Below are positions 1 through 11,960 of a stretch of 64,000 nucleotides of DNA, in pieces; position 1 is the first letter of the stretch, and every line of letters starts with the position of its first letter. The notes under the pieces are model-generated. The model saw only the letters and a program-made list of their open reading frames with translations, ran no database searches and had not been told where the DNA came from. This stretch comes from Taeniopygia guttata (Eukaryota > Chordata > Aves > Passeriformes > Estrildidae), in assembly GCF_048771995.1 (NCBI RefSeq), contig NC_133050.1, positions 3,794,501 to 3,858,500 of the forward strand. The letters run 5' to 3'. A program made the position numbers and the translations under genes.

Positions 1-850
1 TGCTGTGTTTCAGCTCTTGGCTACATGCATTTGCCCTTGCTTGGTGGAAGCTGCTGTGGCCCAGGGCCAGCACAGAGCTGGGCTGGGTGGGCCAGGCAGT
101 GTGGTGGAGAGTCTTGGCTGATCTTGGTGTGTGCCTGGCCTCAGAAAAGGCTTGGAAGGATTGCCTCCCAAATGTCCTGCTCACTGGCTCTCCCTGTGCA
201 TCTTGGAGAGAACAAGGGAGGCATTTCTGGCAGGCCAGACGCCCTCTTGGGACTTCCCCTCTCTTAGATCTTCCCCCTCTTGGAATCCCTGCTCTCCTAG
301 AGCACCCTCTCTTCCCTTTGTCTCTCCCCTCCCCATCACCTCAGGCCCTGCCACGTGCTTCGTCTGGCAGCTCCAGGCAGGACCTTTCACCATCCCTAAT
401 AAACCTTATATTCTAAGAGCAACCAACAGAGATCTCTCGTTTGAATCCATCCAAACCGTCCTGGAGGCTCTTGCGTCCTTACAAAATTATTTTCCCTTTT
501 AACCCAATAACTGATCCCTTGAAGCCTGCAATGCAGAATTTTCTGTCCAGTCACAAAATATCACCCAAACCCATGAAGAAGGAGGTAAGAAGAAGGTAAA
601 TAAGAAGAACCTGTCTCCACCCTAAAACCTCCATATGCTTCATATTTATTACTATGTTCTAAAACCCCAAACTCTAAGTTTTCCACCCTGTGGTAGTATA
701 CATCTCTAACCAACTACGCACCTGTATCCCCAGTGCTATTAATCAATTTTGGAAGCCTTCTCCACAGCCTCAGGTCAAACGCAGTGTTCTCTTGTAAGTC
801 TCTGCCTTTCAGCACAGCAAGTTTAAAATTCTCAGCATCCAGGGTTCCAA
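1..850. other. No gene recognised
   Basis: Open frames at 25-502 overlap in several phases and show no known domain. The sequence is GC-rich to about 360 and A/T-richer after that. I see no repeat structure and no splice-consistent exon. Confidence 0.4.
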
Positions 851-1440
851 CACTTATGGAATCAGGGACACTCTTGTGACACTAAAGGCCTCACTGAACC
901 ATTGTGACACCACAAGGCCTCACTGAACCGAGGGGCCATTGTGACACTATGGAGTGTTGGCAGGCCAAGGGCAGTTGTCACACTGTGTGGCACCATGGAA
1001 CCAAGGAGCTACAGGGCCCCATGGAACTAAGGATTCATGGAACAGTGTGGGACCGCACGGAACCAAAGGTCCATTGTGACATTGTGGGGCCTATTGGAAT
1101 ACTGGAGGCCATTCTGACACTTTGAGTCCTTGTTGAATCAAGGGGATCTGCAGGGCCCCATGGAAACAAGGAGACCCTTCTGACACTGTGAGTGCCCATG
1201 AAACCAAGGGTCCATTGTGATCCTGTGGCACCAAGGAGACCCCTGTGACCCCGCAAGGCCTCATGGAAGCAAGGGACCATTATGACACTATGGAGCTCCA
1301 TGGAAACAAGAGGCCAGTGTGACACATCTGGGCCTCATGGAACCAAGGATCCAATATGAAACCACCAGTGTGACACTCCAAGGCCCCATGGAAACAAGGG
1401 GCCGGTGTGACCCTGCAGGGCCCCATGGATAAAAGGGAAG
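851..1440 (+). repeat. 36-bp minisatellite, array 1
   Basis: Degenerate tandem units of about 36 bp carry the words GGCCTCATGGAACCAAGG and CATTGTGACACTGTG. The same unit recurs in plus orientation at 2330-2480 and 6530-7225, and reverse-complemented at 15296-15470. The unit is a multiple of three and poor in stop codons, so it produces spurious open frames on both strands. Confidence 0.85.
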
Positions 1441-2765
1441 AGGAAGCAGGTCTGGTTGGCTTGGCCTGGCTTGTCCAACTGCCCTTGGCATGTTGAGGGT
1501 TTCTTCTCATGTTCCCCTGAAACAGAGCCCTGGGGCTCTGGGCTTTCCTTCAATGGAAAAGAACTGCCCTTCTCAACTAAGCATCCATGGCCAAAATGGG
1601 ATTCCCCCTCCAAAATTCCCAATATCCAGGGATTGCTCCTAAACAAAAGCTGCCATTACCAATAAGTCTATTTGACCTTGTCTTCCTGAGAGCTGGCTCT
1701 CACCTGCCTTCAAACACTGAGGCTCTGTGCTTTCGTTCCTGTGGAAAAGAACTCGCCCTCCTGCACAAGCAACCATGGCCAAAATTGGTACTTTTCCTCC
1801 AAAATTCCCTATATGCAAGGGTTTCTCCCAGACAAAAGCTGCCAGGACAGACTGCTCTGGCTTGCCTTGGCCTCTGGTGGTCTCCCCATTCTGCCCTGCA
1901 ACACTGGGGCTCTGCCCTTTCCTTCCTATGAAAAACAATCGTCTTTCTTCTTCATCCTTCATCCATCTCCCTCTTTTGGCCAGGTGTCCATGGCCGAAAT
2001 TGGGATTCCAGCCCCAGAAGTCCGATAGTCAAAGATTGCTCCTACATAAAAGCTGCGATTACAGACAGGTCTGGCTGGCCTTGGCCTCCTTAGGGGGGGC
2101 TCTCACCTGCCCTCCAAACACAGGGGATCCATTCTTCCCTTCCTATGGAAAAGAACTGGCCTTCTCTTCCAGGCACAAAAAGCTGAAATTGGGATTCAAC
2201 ATTCACAATTCCAAATATCCAAAGGTTGGTCACAGACAAACCTGCCAGGTCAGACAGGTCTGTCTGGCCTTGGCCTCTGGTGACTGCAGAGTTCATCAGA
2301 CCCTGAAACACAGGGGCTCTGTGGTTTCCTTTCTGTGGAGACCATTGTGACACTGTGGGGCCTTGTGGAACCCAAGGGCCATTGTCACCCTGCGGGGCCT
2401 CATGGAAGGAAAGGGCCACACTTCAGAAGCAAGCAGAACATTGGGACACTGCAGAGCGCCATGAAACCAAGGGAACATGGAACAGGTCTGGCTGGCTTGG
2501 CCTCCCAGGGGCCACCTGACAGGTCCAGCTGATCTTGGAACATCGAGGGCTGCATCTCATCAGCCCCTGGAGAAGTGGGGCTCTGTGCTTTCCTTCTTAT
2601 GGAAAAGAACCATCCATGTTTCCAGGTGTCCACAGCCAAAATTTATACTCCTCCTGAAAAATTCCCTATATGCAAGGGTAATCCCACCCAAAATCTGCCA
2701 GGACAGACAGCTCTGGCTGGCCTTGGCCTCTGGTGGTCACCTCTCATCTCAAGGAAGCTCTGAGG
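1441..2765 (+). repeat. ~187-bp satellite, left array (plus orientation)
   Basis: About six diverged units share a landmark (TTTCCTTC-TATGGAAAAGAAC) at about 1544, 1731, 1918, 2132, 2325 and 2589. The spacing is 187, 187, 214 and 193 bp. A short 36-bp minisatellite block (2330-2480) interrupts the array. The same family lies in the opposite orientation at 13080-14890. The segment at about 2480-2620 pairs with the reverse complement of about 14740-14880 over more than 100 bases. No coding function is proposed. Confidence 0.85.
2330..2480 (+). repeat. 36-bp minisatellite, array 2
   Basis: About four units of the 36-bp family are embedded inside the 187-bp satellite. Unit words such as GTGACACTGTGGGGCC and TTGTGGAACCCAAGGG match array 1. 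Confidence 0.8.
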
Positions 2766-3350
2766 AAAGTATTTGAGCGGGTTTGGCAGCTGGAACATAA
2801 ATGAGTCTCTCATCCTCTGAAAAATTCAGATGCTCATTTGATCCTATGTGTATTTTTTTTCTCATTGTGCATTATGCGTGAAATATAATTTTTAGTTAAG
2901 AATTATTATTCTTATCACTCACATAGTGTTATCTGACACAAAACTCCTCGTCTACATATGGATCCAGGTCACCTGTATAAGCAAACCCAAGAAAGTGTCC
3001 ACCAGGAATTATTTGTCTCTGTTCCCATCTGTCACATCTCCTCTGGAGCTGGAGGTGCAGCCTCAGCACTTGGGAGGGCTCAGGGGGTCACCAGCTCAGC
3101 TCTCACACAGAGAACTTGTGGACCTTGGATGATCTTCCTGGCCCTGCCCGCTCAGCCAGGCTGAGATGGACACTGATGGTTTCTGTGCCAGGCTCTCCCA
3201 GCCCAGCCCAGCTCCCTGCAAGCTCTGCCAGCTGCCCTGAGCTCTGGGCAGCACCAAGGGCCTCTCCCCAGCACAGCCCAGCCGGCTCTGGCCCCACAGC
3301 TCTTCTCAGGCCTGGCTGCTCTGAGAATGGAGCAGCTGAGGAATGGAGTC
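2766..3350. other. No gene recognised
   Basis: A/T-rich to about 2960, then GC-rich. Overlapping open frames at 3103-3352 on both strands have no recognisable domain. Confidence 0.4.
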
Positions 3351-3600
3351 ACATCCAGGGGTGTCCCCAGGGCTCAGCACTGGGGCCAGGTCAGTCAAAT
3401 CTCTTTATTGCTGATCTGGACGAGGCCATCGAGGGCACCCTCAGTCAGTTCCAGGTGAGCCCAGGCTGGGTGGGAGTGTGGCTGTGCTGGAGGGCAGGAA
3501 GCTCTGCAGAGGGATCTGGACAGGCTGGAGCCATGGGCCCAGGACAATGGGATGAGGTTCACCAAGGCCAAGGGCCGGGTCCTGCCCTGGGCTCACAGCC
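3351..3600 (+). mobile_element. CR1 LINE reverse-transcriptase fragment
   Basis: Plus-strand translation gives PQGSALGP followed by NLFIADLDEAIEGTLSQF. This matches the conserved CR1 ORF2 block (PQGSVLGP...LFN.FI.DLD.GIE.TLS.FADDTKL). The FADDTKL motif itself is lost after SQF. The downstream frame still resembles the CR1 segment that follows the catalytic motif. This is a truncated dead copy. Confidence 0.75.
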
Positions 3601-5060
3601 ACCCCAAATCCCTGGCCGTGCCCTGGCCCTGATCCCCCAGCCTGTCCTGTTTCCTTCATCCCTACATTGCCAGGGACTTTCTGGGACAAGGGAGCTCTGC
3701 TCTGGGGATGGAGGGAGTTCCAAGTGCCACCACTGGAGTGGGAACCACAACTCATCAGGTTTGTGTCCTTTGGGGGTCAAGAACTGGTGAGACTCAGAGG
3801 CACAGAAAGTTTCTCTTCATGGCCAACAGACCATAATTGAACAGGACACAATTTAATAACAATCACTCTTTAATAACAATTGCTATTCCCTGAGTTATGT
3901 GCAATGTCCCAGCAGTGTCTGGTGAGTCCACCATCTACAAGTGATTTCCATACTAAAATTAATTTAAGACAAACATGGTTCTGTGATAGGTATAAACACA
4001 ATTAAGTTTTTGTATCAGGATTCTCATCCTGGAGTGGGGGAAAAACAGCTCAAACAATTCCTGATTTGCAAAGCTGTCAGTGGTGGATGGAGAAGGGAGG
4101 TCAGGCTGCTTTTGGAGTTGAGGAAATTATAAACCAGCCTGACTCATTTCATCTCCTCCTGGCCTGGCTGATCTCCCCTCTTTCCCCTTCCACCCATTGG
4201 CTTTTGTCTTCCAACAGACCCCCTGGTGAAGAGCCTGGCTCTGTGTTCTCCATCCCCTCCTCGCTGGCACTGCCAGGCTGGGATGAGGAGCCCCTCAGCC
4301 TTCCCTGCTCTGGGCTTCCCTGCTCACATCAACTACCCTATGATGTCATTACCATGGATCTGTCATAGATCACTCATGTAAAGTCATAGATGTGACCTCA
4401 GGTTAGCAGATGAAAAATTGTCTCCACAGGTGAGCTGACACCTGGAGCTTGTTCTCCAAAACCCCAGGTCCATGGAAACCACACAGTGCCCATTGTGGGA
4501 GAAGGGGAACTGGAAGTTCACCAGCCTCAGTGTCCTGCCAGCTCAGCCAGGCCCACGGGAACATTGGGGTCCACGACCACCAGGGACCACCAGAGAGACC
4601 CCCAGGACAGAAGAACTCATGGGTAAAGGGGAGGGGAAATATGTTAATGATTCTGGGGAAATGATTATCAGATGTGTGTTTAGTCCAGAACAATCAATGA
4701 ATATGTGTGCAAAATACAGAATATGAACAGAAACTTTCCTGCACTCAGCATGCTCGGCTTTGGGAGGAGCGATCCCCTGCTCATCCAGCTGAATAAAGAA
4801 TGCTGCTTCTTAATGCTGCAGTGGTGTTAAGGAGTTTTCTGTTTTACCGAATTTTTGGTAACACTGCACTCCCAAGGAAAGCTCTGTCTCCTGCTGCTCA
4901 CAAACAGAGAAGGGCTGGTGGCAGATGTGGGGGTCAGAGGCTGCCTGGGGCACAGAGACCGTGAAATAATCAAGTTTTCAATGATCTGTGAAAGAAGGAG
5001 GGGCAGCAACAAAACTTCCACACTGGAATGAGGAAGAGCAGACTTTGGCCTATTTGGGAC
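3601..5060. other. No gene recognised
   Basis: About 1.5 kb without a convincing exon, element or tandem repeat. Short open frames at 4066-4726 have no recognisable domain. Confidence 0.4.
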
Positions 5061-6530
5061 ACAGATGTGGGGGGTACTGAATCAGGGACTGATTTTTTAA
5101 TGGGAAACAGCCCTTAAAAACCATGGGGTCCAGGAAGGATGGACACAGTTCAAGACAGTGATCTTAAAGGGGAAGGAGCAGCCTGTCCCAGTGTGGCAAA
5201 AGATGAGGTGGTGAGGAAAATGACTGTCCTGGCTGCCCATGGAGCTTTTGTGGGAACTCAGGGGAAGGAAGAAGGTGCATTAACTTTGGATAGAAGGTCA
5301 GTCAACTTAGCAAGAGTTTAAGGATGTTGTATGAATAAATTCATAGCAAAACATGGGATAAGGAGAACCTCTACTCTTTATTGGGTGCAGTGGAAAATAC
5401 AGTAACTAAAGATAAAGAAAACGTTGAGCTACTTAACACCTTGTTTGTATCAATTTTCAATATATGGACAGGTTGTCCTTAGTACAAGAGTTCTCCTCAG
5501 CTGGTAGATGGGCACAGGGAGCAGAACAGCCCCCTGTAATCCAGGAGGAAGCAGCTGGTGACCTGCTAAGCCACTCGGATGCTCACAGGTGTATGGGATG
5601 GGATGGGATCCATCCTAGGGGCATGAGGGAGCTGGTGGATGAGCTCCCCAAGCTGCTCCCCATCATTTACCATCAGTCCTGGCTCACCAGGGAGGTCCCA
5701 GAGCACTGGAGGTGCCAGTGTGAGCCCATCCCCAGGAAGGGCTGGAAGGAGGATCTGGGGAACTCCAGGCCTGTCAGCCTGACCTCGGTGCCCGGCAAGG
5801 TTATGGAACAGATCACCTTGAGTGCCACCACAGGGCACCCACAGGATGGCCGAGGGGTCAGAGCCAGCCAGCGTGGATTTAAGAGGGGTAGGTCCTGCCT
5901 GAGCACCCTGATCTCCTTTTATAACCAGGTGACCCACCTGTGGATGTGGGAAAGGCTGTGGATGTGTCCATCTGGACTTCAGCAAAGCCTTGGACATTGT
6001 CTCTGACAGCATTCCCTGGAAAAGCTGCAGCCCACGGCTTGGGCAGGTTCCCTCCTGGCTGGGAGATGGAAGAGCTGGCTGGAGGCTGGGCCCAGAGAGG
6101 GGTGGGGATGGTGCTGCACCCAGCTGGTGTCCAGTCCCTGGTGCTGTCCCCAGGGATCTGTGTTGGGCCCAGCCCTGTTTAACATCTTCACCGATGATCT
6201 GGGTGAGGGGATCGAGCCCACCATCCCCAAATTTGCAGGTGACACCAAGCTGGGTGTGAGTGTGGATCTGCTGGAGGGCAGGACAAGAAGACACAGCCTT
6301 CAGCTGCACCAGGGGAGGTTTAGGCTGGACAAGAGGAAGAAGTTCTTCACAGAAAGGGTGAGTGGGCACGGGAATGGGCAGGCCAGGGGGGAGGTGGCAG
6401 AGTCACTGTCCCTCTCCAGTGGCATTCAGTGGCATTTCTGGGTGACAAGGCGGTATTAGGGCATTGGTTGGACCTGATGATCCCAAAGGTCTTTTTCAGC
6501 CTATTTGATTCTGTCATTCTGTGATGATTG
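5061..6530 (+). mobile_element. CR1 LINE, internally deleted copy
   Basis: ORF2 similarity runs from about 5400. It includes WDGIHPRGMRELVDELP, LPIIYHQSWLTREVPEHW, NSRPVSLTSVPGKVMEQI and RASQRGFKRGRSCLSTLISF. After a frameshift near 5970 it continues with [18 protein letters not shown]. The catalytic FADD motif reads FAGD, so this copy could not encode an active reverse transcriptase. At about 6283 the ORF2 sequence jumps to the CR1 3' tail ([12 protein letters not shown], then a tail ending in repeated ATTCTGT words near 6520). The intervening ~1 kb is deleted. The stretch 5061-5400 is probably also CR1, with less certainty. Confidence 0.8.
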
Positions 6531-7225
6531 GGACACTCTGGGGCCATTGTGACCCTGCAGGGCCTGGTGGAACTAAGAGGACCATGGTGACACTGTGCAG
6601 CCCCATAGAACCAGGGCTCCATTGTGGTGCTCTGGGGCCCAATGGAACCAGGGAGTCCCCGTGACACTGGGTCCTGGTGGAACCACAGAGGCCATTGTGA
6701 CACTGCGGGGCCTCGTGTAACCGAGGGGTTTCACCATTGTGACACTGCGAAACCAAGGAGAGCATTGGGAGAGTCCAGGGCCCAGTGAACCAAGGGGACA
6801 TTCTGACACTGAGGGGCCTCATGGAACCAAGGGGACATTGTGACACTGCAGGACCTTGTGTAACCAAGGGGCCACTGTGACACTCTGGGGCCTCCAGGAA
6901 TCTGGAAGGCCCTTGTGACACTGTGTGGCCTCATGGAAACAAGGAATCCATTGTGACACTGAGGGCATTTGTGGAACCACAGAGAGCATTGTGACAGTGT
7001 GGGACCTCATGTGACCATGGGGCCTTTGTGACACCCTGGGGCCCCATGGAACCGAGGGGCCACTGTGAAACTGCAGCACCAACGAGAACATTGTGACACT
7101 GTGAAGCCCCATGGAACCAAGGAGTCCATTGTCGCATTTTGGGGCCCCATGGAACCAAGGAGACCAGTGTGACAGTGCAGGGCCTGGTGCAACCAAAGGG
7201 ACATTGTGACACTGAAGGGACACAT
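6530..7225 (+). repeat. 36-bp minisatellite, array 3
   Basis: This is the longest array of the family, roughly 19 units with moderate divergence. It starts directly at the CR1 3' tail and ends where another CR1 fragment begins. Unit landmarks are GGCCTCATGGAACCAAGG and ACATTGTGACACTG. The long minus-strand open frames across it only repeat a 12-residue motif and are by-products of the 36-bp period. Confidence 0.9.
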
Positions 7226-7600
7226 GGAACCAAGGACATCTTTGCAGATGACACCAAGCTGGATGTGAGTGTTGATCTGCTGGAGGGTAGGAGGGCTCTG
7301 CAGAGGGCCCTGGACAGGCTGGATCCAGGGCCCAAATCCAACAAGGTGAGGTTTAACAAGTCCAAGTGCCGGGTCCTGCACTTTGGCCACAACAACCCCT
7401 GCAGCACTACAGGCTGGGGACAGAGGGGCTGGACAGCAGCCAGGCAGAAAGGGACCTGCAGGGACTGATGGACAGCAGGCTGGACATGAGCCAGCCGTGT
7501 GCCCAGGTGGCCAAGAAGGCCAATGGCTCCTGGCCTGCATCAGGAATGGCGTGGCCAGCAGGACCAGAGCTGCTGTGCCAGCACTGATCTGCCCCCAGCT
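7226..7600 (+). mobile_element. CR1 LINE fragment
   Basis: Translation gives [17 protein letters not shown], then [16 protein letters not shown], the CR1 segment at and after the catalytic aspartates. It then passes through the characteristic MDSRLDMSQPCAQVAKKANG region in a second phase. The FADD pair is intact, but the fragment is truncated at both ends. Confidence 0.8.
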
Positions 7601-7898
7601 CTGCACACAGACATTGCTGCTGCAGCTCCAGAGAAGGCAACAAAAGGGCATCTCTGCAGAAAACTGCTGGGAGATCCTTTAGTTCCTTGAAAGCCACCGA
7701 GAGTGCAGCCCCTCATTGACAGAGTCTGTGGGCACAGGGAAGGTGGAGAGAAACAGAATGAGAAATGGCACAATGACATTTCTTTCTAATGTGGAAAACA
7801 TTAAAATGTAAAACAAAAAAAAGAAACTCCAAAATGAAACCAAAAGAAGTATCAAAATGACTTTTATTACAAGAGATTTGTAGAAATTGGCCAGCAGT
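7601..7898. other. 3' flank of the receptor pseudogene
   Basis: CR1-derived to about 7610, then A-rich sequence (7795-7830) next to the receptor stop codon. A TTTATT at 7861-7867 reads as AATAAA on the minus strand, about 35 bases past the stop, and is a candidate polyadenylation signal. Confidence 0.4.
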
Positions 7899-8830
7899 TT
7901 AATGTTCCTGAAAGCATCCAGTCATCAGTCTCCACACTGCAGCCTTGAGCTCCTGGTTCCTCAGGCTGTAGATGAGGGGGTTCAGGGCTGGAGGCACCAC
8001 CGAGTACAGAACTGACAGGGCCAGATCCAGGGATGGGGAGGACATTGAGGGGGACTTTAGGTAGGTAAATACACCAGTGCTGATAAACAGAGAGACCACG
8101 GCCAGGTGAGGGAAGCAGGTGGAAAAGGCTTTGTGCCGTCCCTGCTCAGAGGGGATCCTCAGTACGACCCTGAAGATCTGTACATAGGAGAAAACTATGA
8201 ACACAAAACAACAAAATGCTAAAAATATAGAAAACACAAGAACCCCAAGTTCCCTGAGATAGGATTTGGAGCAGGAGAGTTTGAGGATCTGGGGGATTTC
8301 ACAGAAGAACTTGTCCACGGCATTGCCATGGCAAAGGGGCAGGGAAAATGTATTGGCTGTGTTTAGCAGAGCATTGAGAAAGGCACTGGCCCAGGCAGCT
8401 GCTGCCATGTGGGCACAAGCTCTGCTGCCCAGGAGGGTCCCGTAGTGCAGGGGTTTGCAGATGGACACGTAGCAGTCATAGCACATGATGGTCAGGAGAT
8501 AAAACTCTGCAGAGATGAAAAAGACAAAAAAATAGAGCTGTGCAGCACATCCAGGGTAGGAGATGGTGCTGGTGTCCCAGAGGGAATTGTGCATGGCTTT
8601 GGGGACAGTGGTGCAGATGGAGCCCAGGTCGCTGAGGGCCAGGTTGAGCAGGAAGAAGAACATGGGCGTGTGCAGGTGGTGGCCGCAGGCTACGGCGCTG
8701 ATGATGAGGCCGTTGCCCAGGAGGGCAGCCAGGGAGATCCCAGGAAGAGGCAGAAGTGCAGGAGCTGCAGCTGCCGCGTGTCTGCCAGTGCCAGCAGGAG
8801 GAAGTGGCTGATGGAGCTGCTGTTGGACAT
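7899..8830 (-). pseudogene. Olfactory receptor, family-14-like, frameshifted
   Basis: Single-exon seven-transmembrane odorant receptor, which would act in olfactory neuron membranes through a G protein. Start chosen at the ATG read from 8830 (MSNSSSISHF), the usual short N-terminus of avian family-14 receptors. A one-base deletion near 8738, inside TM1, breaks the frame: the first ~30 codons are in one frame and the rest, from GISLAALLGNG, in another. After it the protein is complete. It has PMFFFLL (TM2), SAEFYLLTIMCYDCYVSIC (TM3/loop 2), KAFSTCFPHLAVV (TM6) and PPALNPLIYSLRNQ (TM7), then TAA at 7899-7901. The conserved DRY triplet reads D-C-Y, so the G-protein-coupling arginine is missing. 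Family call is confident; loss of function is inferred from the frameshift, and an assembly indel is possible. Confidence 0.85.
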
Positions 8831-9700
8831 TTGCTGTGGTTGCACATGGGCACCTGTTCATGGAGAAAGGGCAGTGACAAGTCAGGAGAGGCTGTTTGGA
8901 GCCAGACTTGGGCCATTCCCTGCAGCCTGTCCTGCTGGGACTCACCCACCCTTGTTCCTGCTCTGGGAAAACCTTCACCCAGGTCCCTGCCTGAGCTCCA
9001 GTTGTGCTGGCTGAGTGTGCCAGGAGCAGCCAGGCCTGTGTGTGGGGGCTCTCGAGGAGCCATCCCTGCCCTGCTGCCCTGGGTTTGTGGCCATTTGGCA
9101 GAGGGACAAGGCTGGATATTCAGGATTTGTCAGGGGAATCAATCCTACTGCAGAAAGGGTTGGTACCATCTGCACTCACACTTCTAAGGGAAATAGCAGG
9201 AGATAGTTTTAGGAATTGATTTCCTACCCACACACCATTCCTGACTCTCTGAGGTCAGAAATCCCCAGCATTCCTGCTGCACTCAGAGTTTGCCACTGAG
9301 AGATGTGAGAGGCAAAGGATTCCCTGTGGCTGAGGGCAGGTGAGGGGCTGGATGGGTTTGTTCCCCCAGCACTGCTCTGTTCAGCCCCCTCTCCTTCCCT
9401 GAGCATCTCCCTGGGCCTGGACATTCCCTCCTGAGAGGTGCCTTGTCCCTGCCAGCGCTCACAGAGCCCATCCCACCCTGTGTGCCCTCGGCCCGGCCCT
9501 ACAGAAACCTGCCTGTGTGCAGGGCCCTGGCTGGGGCAGGCTCTGTGTGCAGCTGGGCAAGGGCAGCTCAGGAGAGCCCTGCTGGGCCCTGCAGAGGTGA
9601 TGCTGCTGCTGTCCAGGGCTGAGGAGTGGCTGAAGGCCCTTTGGGAGGCTCCCAGCAGAGAGACTGACCACCCAAAGTCACAGTTCTGGAGTCTCTGTAA
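8831..9700. other. 5' flank of the receptor pseudogene
   Basis: GC-rich, with overlapping open frames on both strands and no known domain. It probably holds the untranslated upstream sequence of the receptor. No exon could be fixed. Confidence 0.3.
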
Positions 9701-9770
9701 ATGTTCTAACATTCCTTTGATGATCCTGTGTGTCCCTTTCAACTCAGAATGTTCTGTGATTCTGGGATTA
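9701..9770 (+). mobile_element. CR1 3'-terminal fragment
   Basis: Short match to the conserved CR1 tail: TTTGATGATCCTGTGTGTCC, then CAACTCAGAATGTTCTGTGA, ending in the terminal short repeat. Confidence 0.7.
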
Positions 9771-9799
9771 CAATTCCTGCACTGTTTATCTCATCCCCC

Positions 9800-10378
9800 T
9801 GTTGTTTATAATCAGAAGAGAAAAAAAAAAACAAACCCTTGCAACAGTGTTAGAACAGGAAAGTAAAAACCAGACCTTTATTGGAAGATTCCAGGTGGCC
9901 CCGCAGGAATGGGGCACACCCAGCCCCTGATTTCAACAAGATAATAAGGTTGATTAATTAGGATATTTAACAGGAATATCCAGTAGGAGATTCAGTTGCC
10001 CCAGTTACACACCCCTGGCTCAGCCCATTGGAGTAGGTCCAAGGGCTTCTTTGCCCCAGTTTTTTTTATGACTGCTTACATTGTTGTCAAAAACCAAAAT
10101 ATTCTTCTTGTAGGCACTCTTCCTGATAATAAGACTATACAATATTTCAGGAATGTATTTAGACAGTCAGCTTATTGTTCTAAAATCTAAGAGCTAGGCA
10201 GGAAACATACTAGAGTCAGTTAAGGATTACAGTAAAATAAGAACATAATAGTAGTTTAATAGAGTTAATTAATTAATAGAGTTAAGTAAGTATTATAGTT
10301 TTATAACTATATAATAGTAATTTATAGAGCTACAGATATCTGAAAAATGTATAAAAGGCAAAATACTTTTCATCATCA
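9800..10378 (-). mobile_element. Probable solo LTR (minus orientation)
   Basis: Read on the minus strand the block begins TGATGATGAAAAG, has a TATA-like CTTTTATACA near its start and an AATAAAGG polyadenylation signal near 9880, and ends in AAACAACA. Its ends are TG and CA. Both flanks carry CCCC, which could be a 4-bp target duplication but is too simple to be conclusive. The interior is A/T-rich with no open frame. Exact borders are uncertain. Confidence 0.45.
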
Positions 10379-11094
10379 CCCCAAATTTCCCATCCTTCTC
10401 CAAGCAGGAAATTGAAAACACTCTCAGGAAATCTACTGATCTATACAGCAATCCCAGGCTTACCTTCTTTGGGAAGTGCCCTCCGGAGCTGTGCCCAGGC
10501 TGGTCTGGAGCTGGGAGCAGCCCTGCCCCACCCAGCCCCTCTCAGCAGCAGCACCTGCCCTGCTCAGGGTGGCTCCTTCCCCTCACAGCTCCTGGCCAGC
10601 GCTGGGAGCAGCTCCAGGGCCGGCTGAGAGCTGTCCCTGGCAGGCAGCAGAGTCCTGGCCCAGCACAGCGCCCTGGGCTGCAGGACCCTGCTCTGCAGGA
10701 CAGCCCTGGGCACCCCTGGCTGCTCTGCACAGGAGATGAGCAGAGAATGCACTCACAGGGTCTGTGGGCATTGGGATGTTCCAGCTTTAGGAGATCGCTC
10801 CAGGAGCTGCAGCTGCACTGTCCTGCAGCCAGAGGTTCCTGTGCCAAGGGCTGGCAGTGATTCTGCCCCAGGCACTTCTCAGCCCTTCCCAGCCCTGACT
10901 GATTGAAGCTCTCTGTGCCTCTGTGCTGTGCCCGGGCTGGCTGCAGGCAGTGCCCCAGCCCTGCTGGGCTGGGAGAAGAGCTGCTCAGCAAGAGAAATGT
11001 GCTTTTGAAGCTCTGCTTGGTTACCAGCATCACCCTCTGTGCCAGGAGCCCGGCCCAGCTCAGCAGCACAGACACAGCACAAGGACTTTAATGA
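10379..11094. other. No gene recognised
   Basis: GC-rich sequence with several overlapping open frames on both strands and none recognisable. Confidence 0.35.
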
Positions 11095-11960
11095 CCCTCT
11101 GGGGCTTTGTGCTCAGGCCCTGAACATCAGGCCCTGAGAGGGAGCTGCAGAAACCTCTCCAGAACTCCAAGTCAGAATCCAGCTCCAAAGTTTCTTGGAC
11201 TTTTAATGGGTCCCACTGAGGGACACGACTGAGAAAGTGTCCCCAGGCCCCAGGCAGAGCAGAGAACTGGAGGCACTGATGACAGGTGGGGACAAAGAGA
11301 AGCCAAGTCTTGGTGCCCTGGGGCACAGCAGGGTCTGTGCCACCAAGGACTGTGAGGAGACACCTTGTCCTGAGGCCCTGGGGCCTCCTGGCACAGCCCC
11401 AGCCAGGCTGGGCACTGTCACCCCCTGGTCCTGCCCTCAGCATCCCCCCCCAGCCCACATCCCAGTGGCCTCAAGGATCTGCTGGAAGGAGTCCCTGGGG
11501 AGCCTTGGTCAGGAATGGCCCTGGGGGCTCCTTCATGCTCCCAGAACTGCATTTCTTTTAAGGTATTTGGTGTTTCCCTTTTGATACAGACTCTGTGAGA
11601 GGTTTGTGCAATCATGGCCCCAATTATCTGCCTTAAGGAGTCCCTTGAGAGATTTGTACTGACACTCACTGGGGCTCATTAATACTCTGAGATACTAAAC
11701 TTTTTTCAGGTACTTTGGATTTTCCTTTCCACACCGAGAGGTTTTTGTGCCATTTTGAGTCTCCAATTCTCTCCTTCAAGGAGTCCATGAGGAGCCTGTG
11801 TTGGGGATGGACCTCAGTGGCACCCATTAATGCTTTGAGACAGTTTGGGGTTTTCTTCTGCCATTGACTCCTGGAAAGGTTTGTGCCATCTCCTCTCAGG
11901 CCCTGAGGTTCCAGGGCTCAGTTCCAAATGCACCACAGGGCTCATTAGGTTCAGGCAACT
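11095..11960 (+). repeat. Dispersed repeat with three decayed ~148-bp units
   Basis: The part 11270-11660 is matched in reverse complement by 27200-27740. Shared words include CCTGGGGCACAGCAG, CAGCCAGGCTGGGCACTG and GAGAGGTTTGTGCAATCATG. Within 11552-11960 three diverged copies of a ~148-bp unit (landmarks GGTTTGTGCCAT and AAGGAGTCC) follow in tandem at about 11552, 11700 and 11848. A minus-strand frame across the distal copy gives a similar peptide, but the relation is DNA-level repetition and not proof of a gene. Confidence 0.6.

Noticed and set aside
5566..6369. 267-codon minus-strand open frame
   Set aside because: Antisense of CR1 ORF2; the plus strand matches the reverse transcriptase.
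6347..7407. Set of minus-strand open frames with repeated CHNG/VPWGP peptides
   Set aside because: Produced by the 36-bp minisatellite; the peptide period equals the DNA period and frames shift between units.
8409..9014. 201-codon plus-strand open frame
   Set aside because: Antisense of the olfactory receptor coding region; all receptor motifs are on the minus strand.
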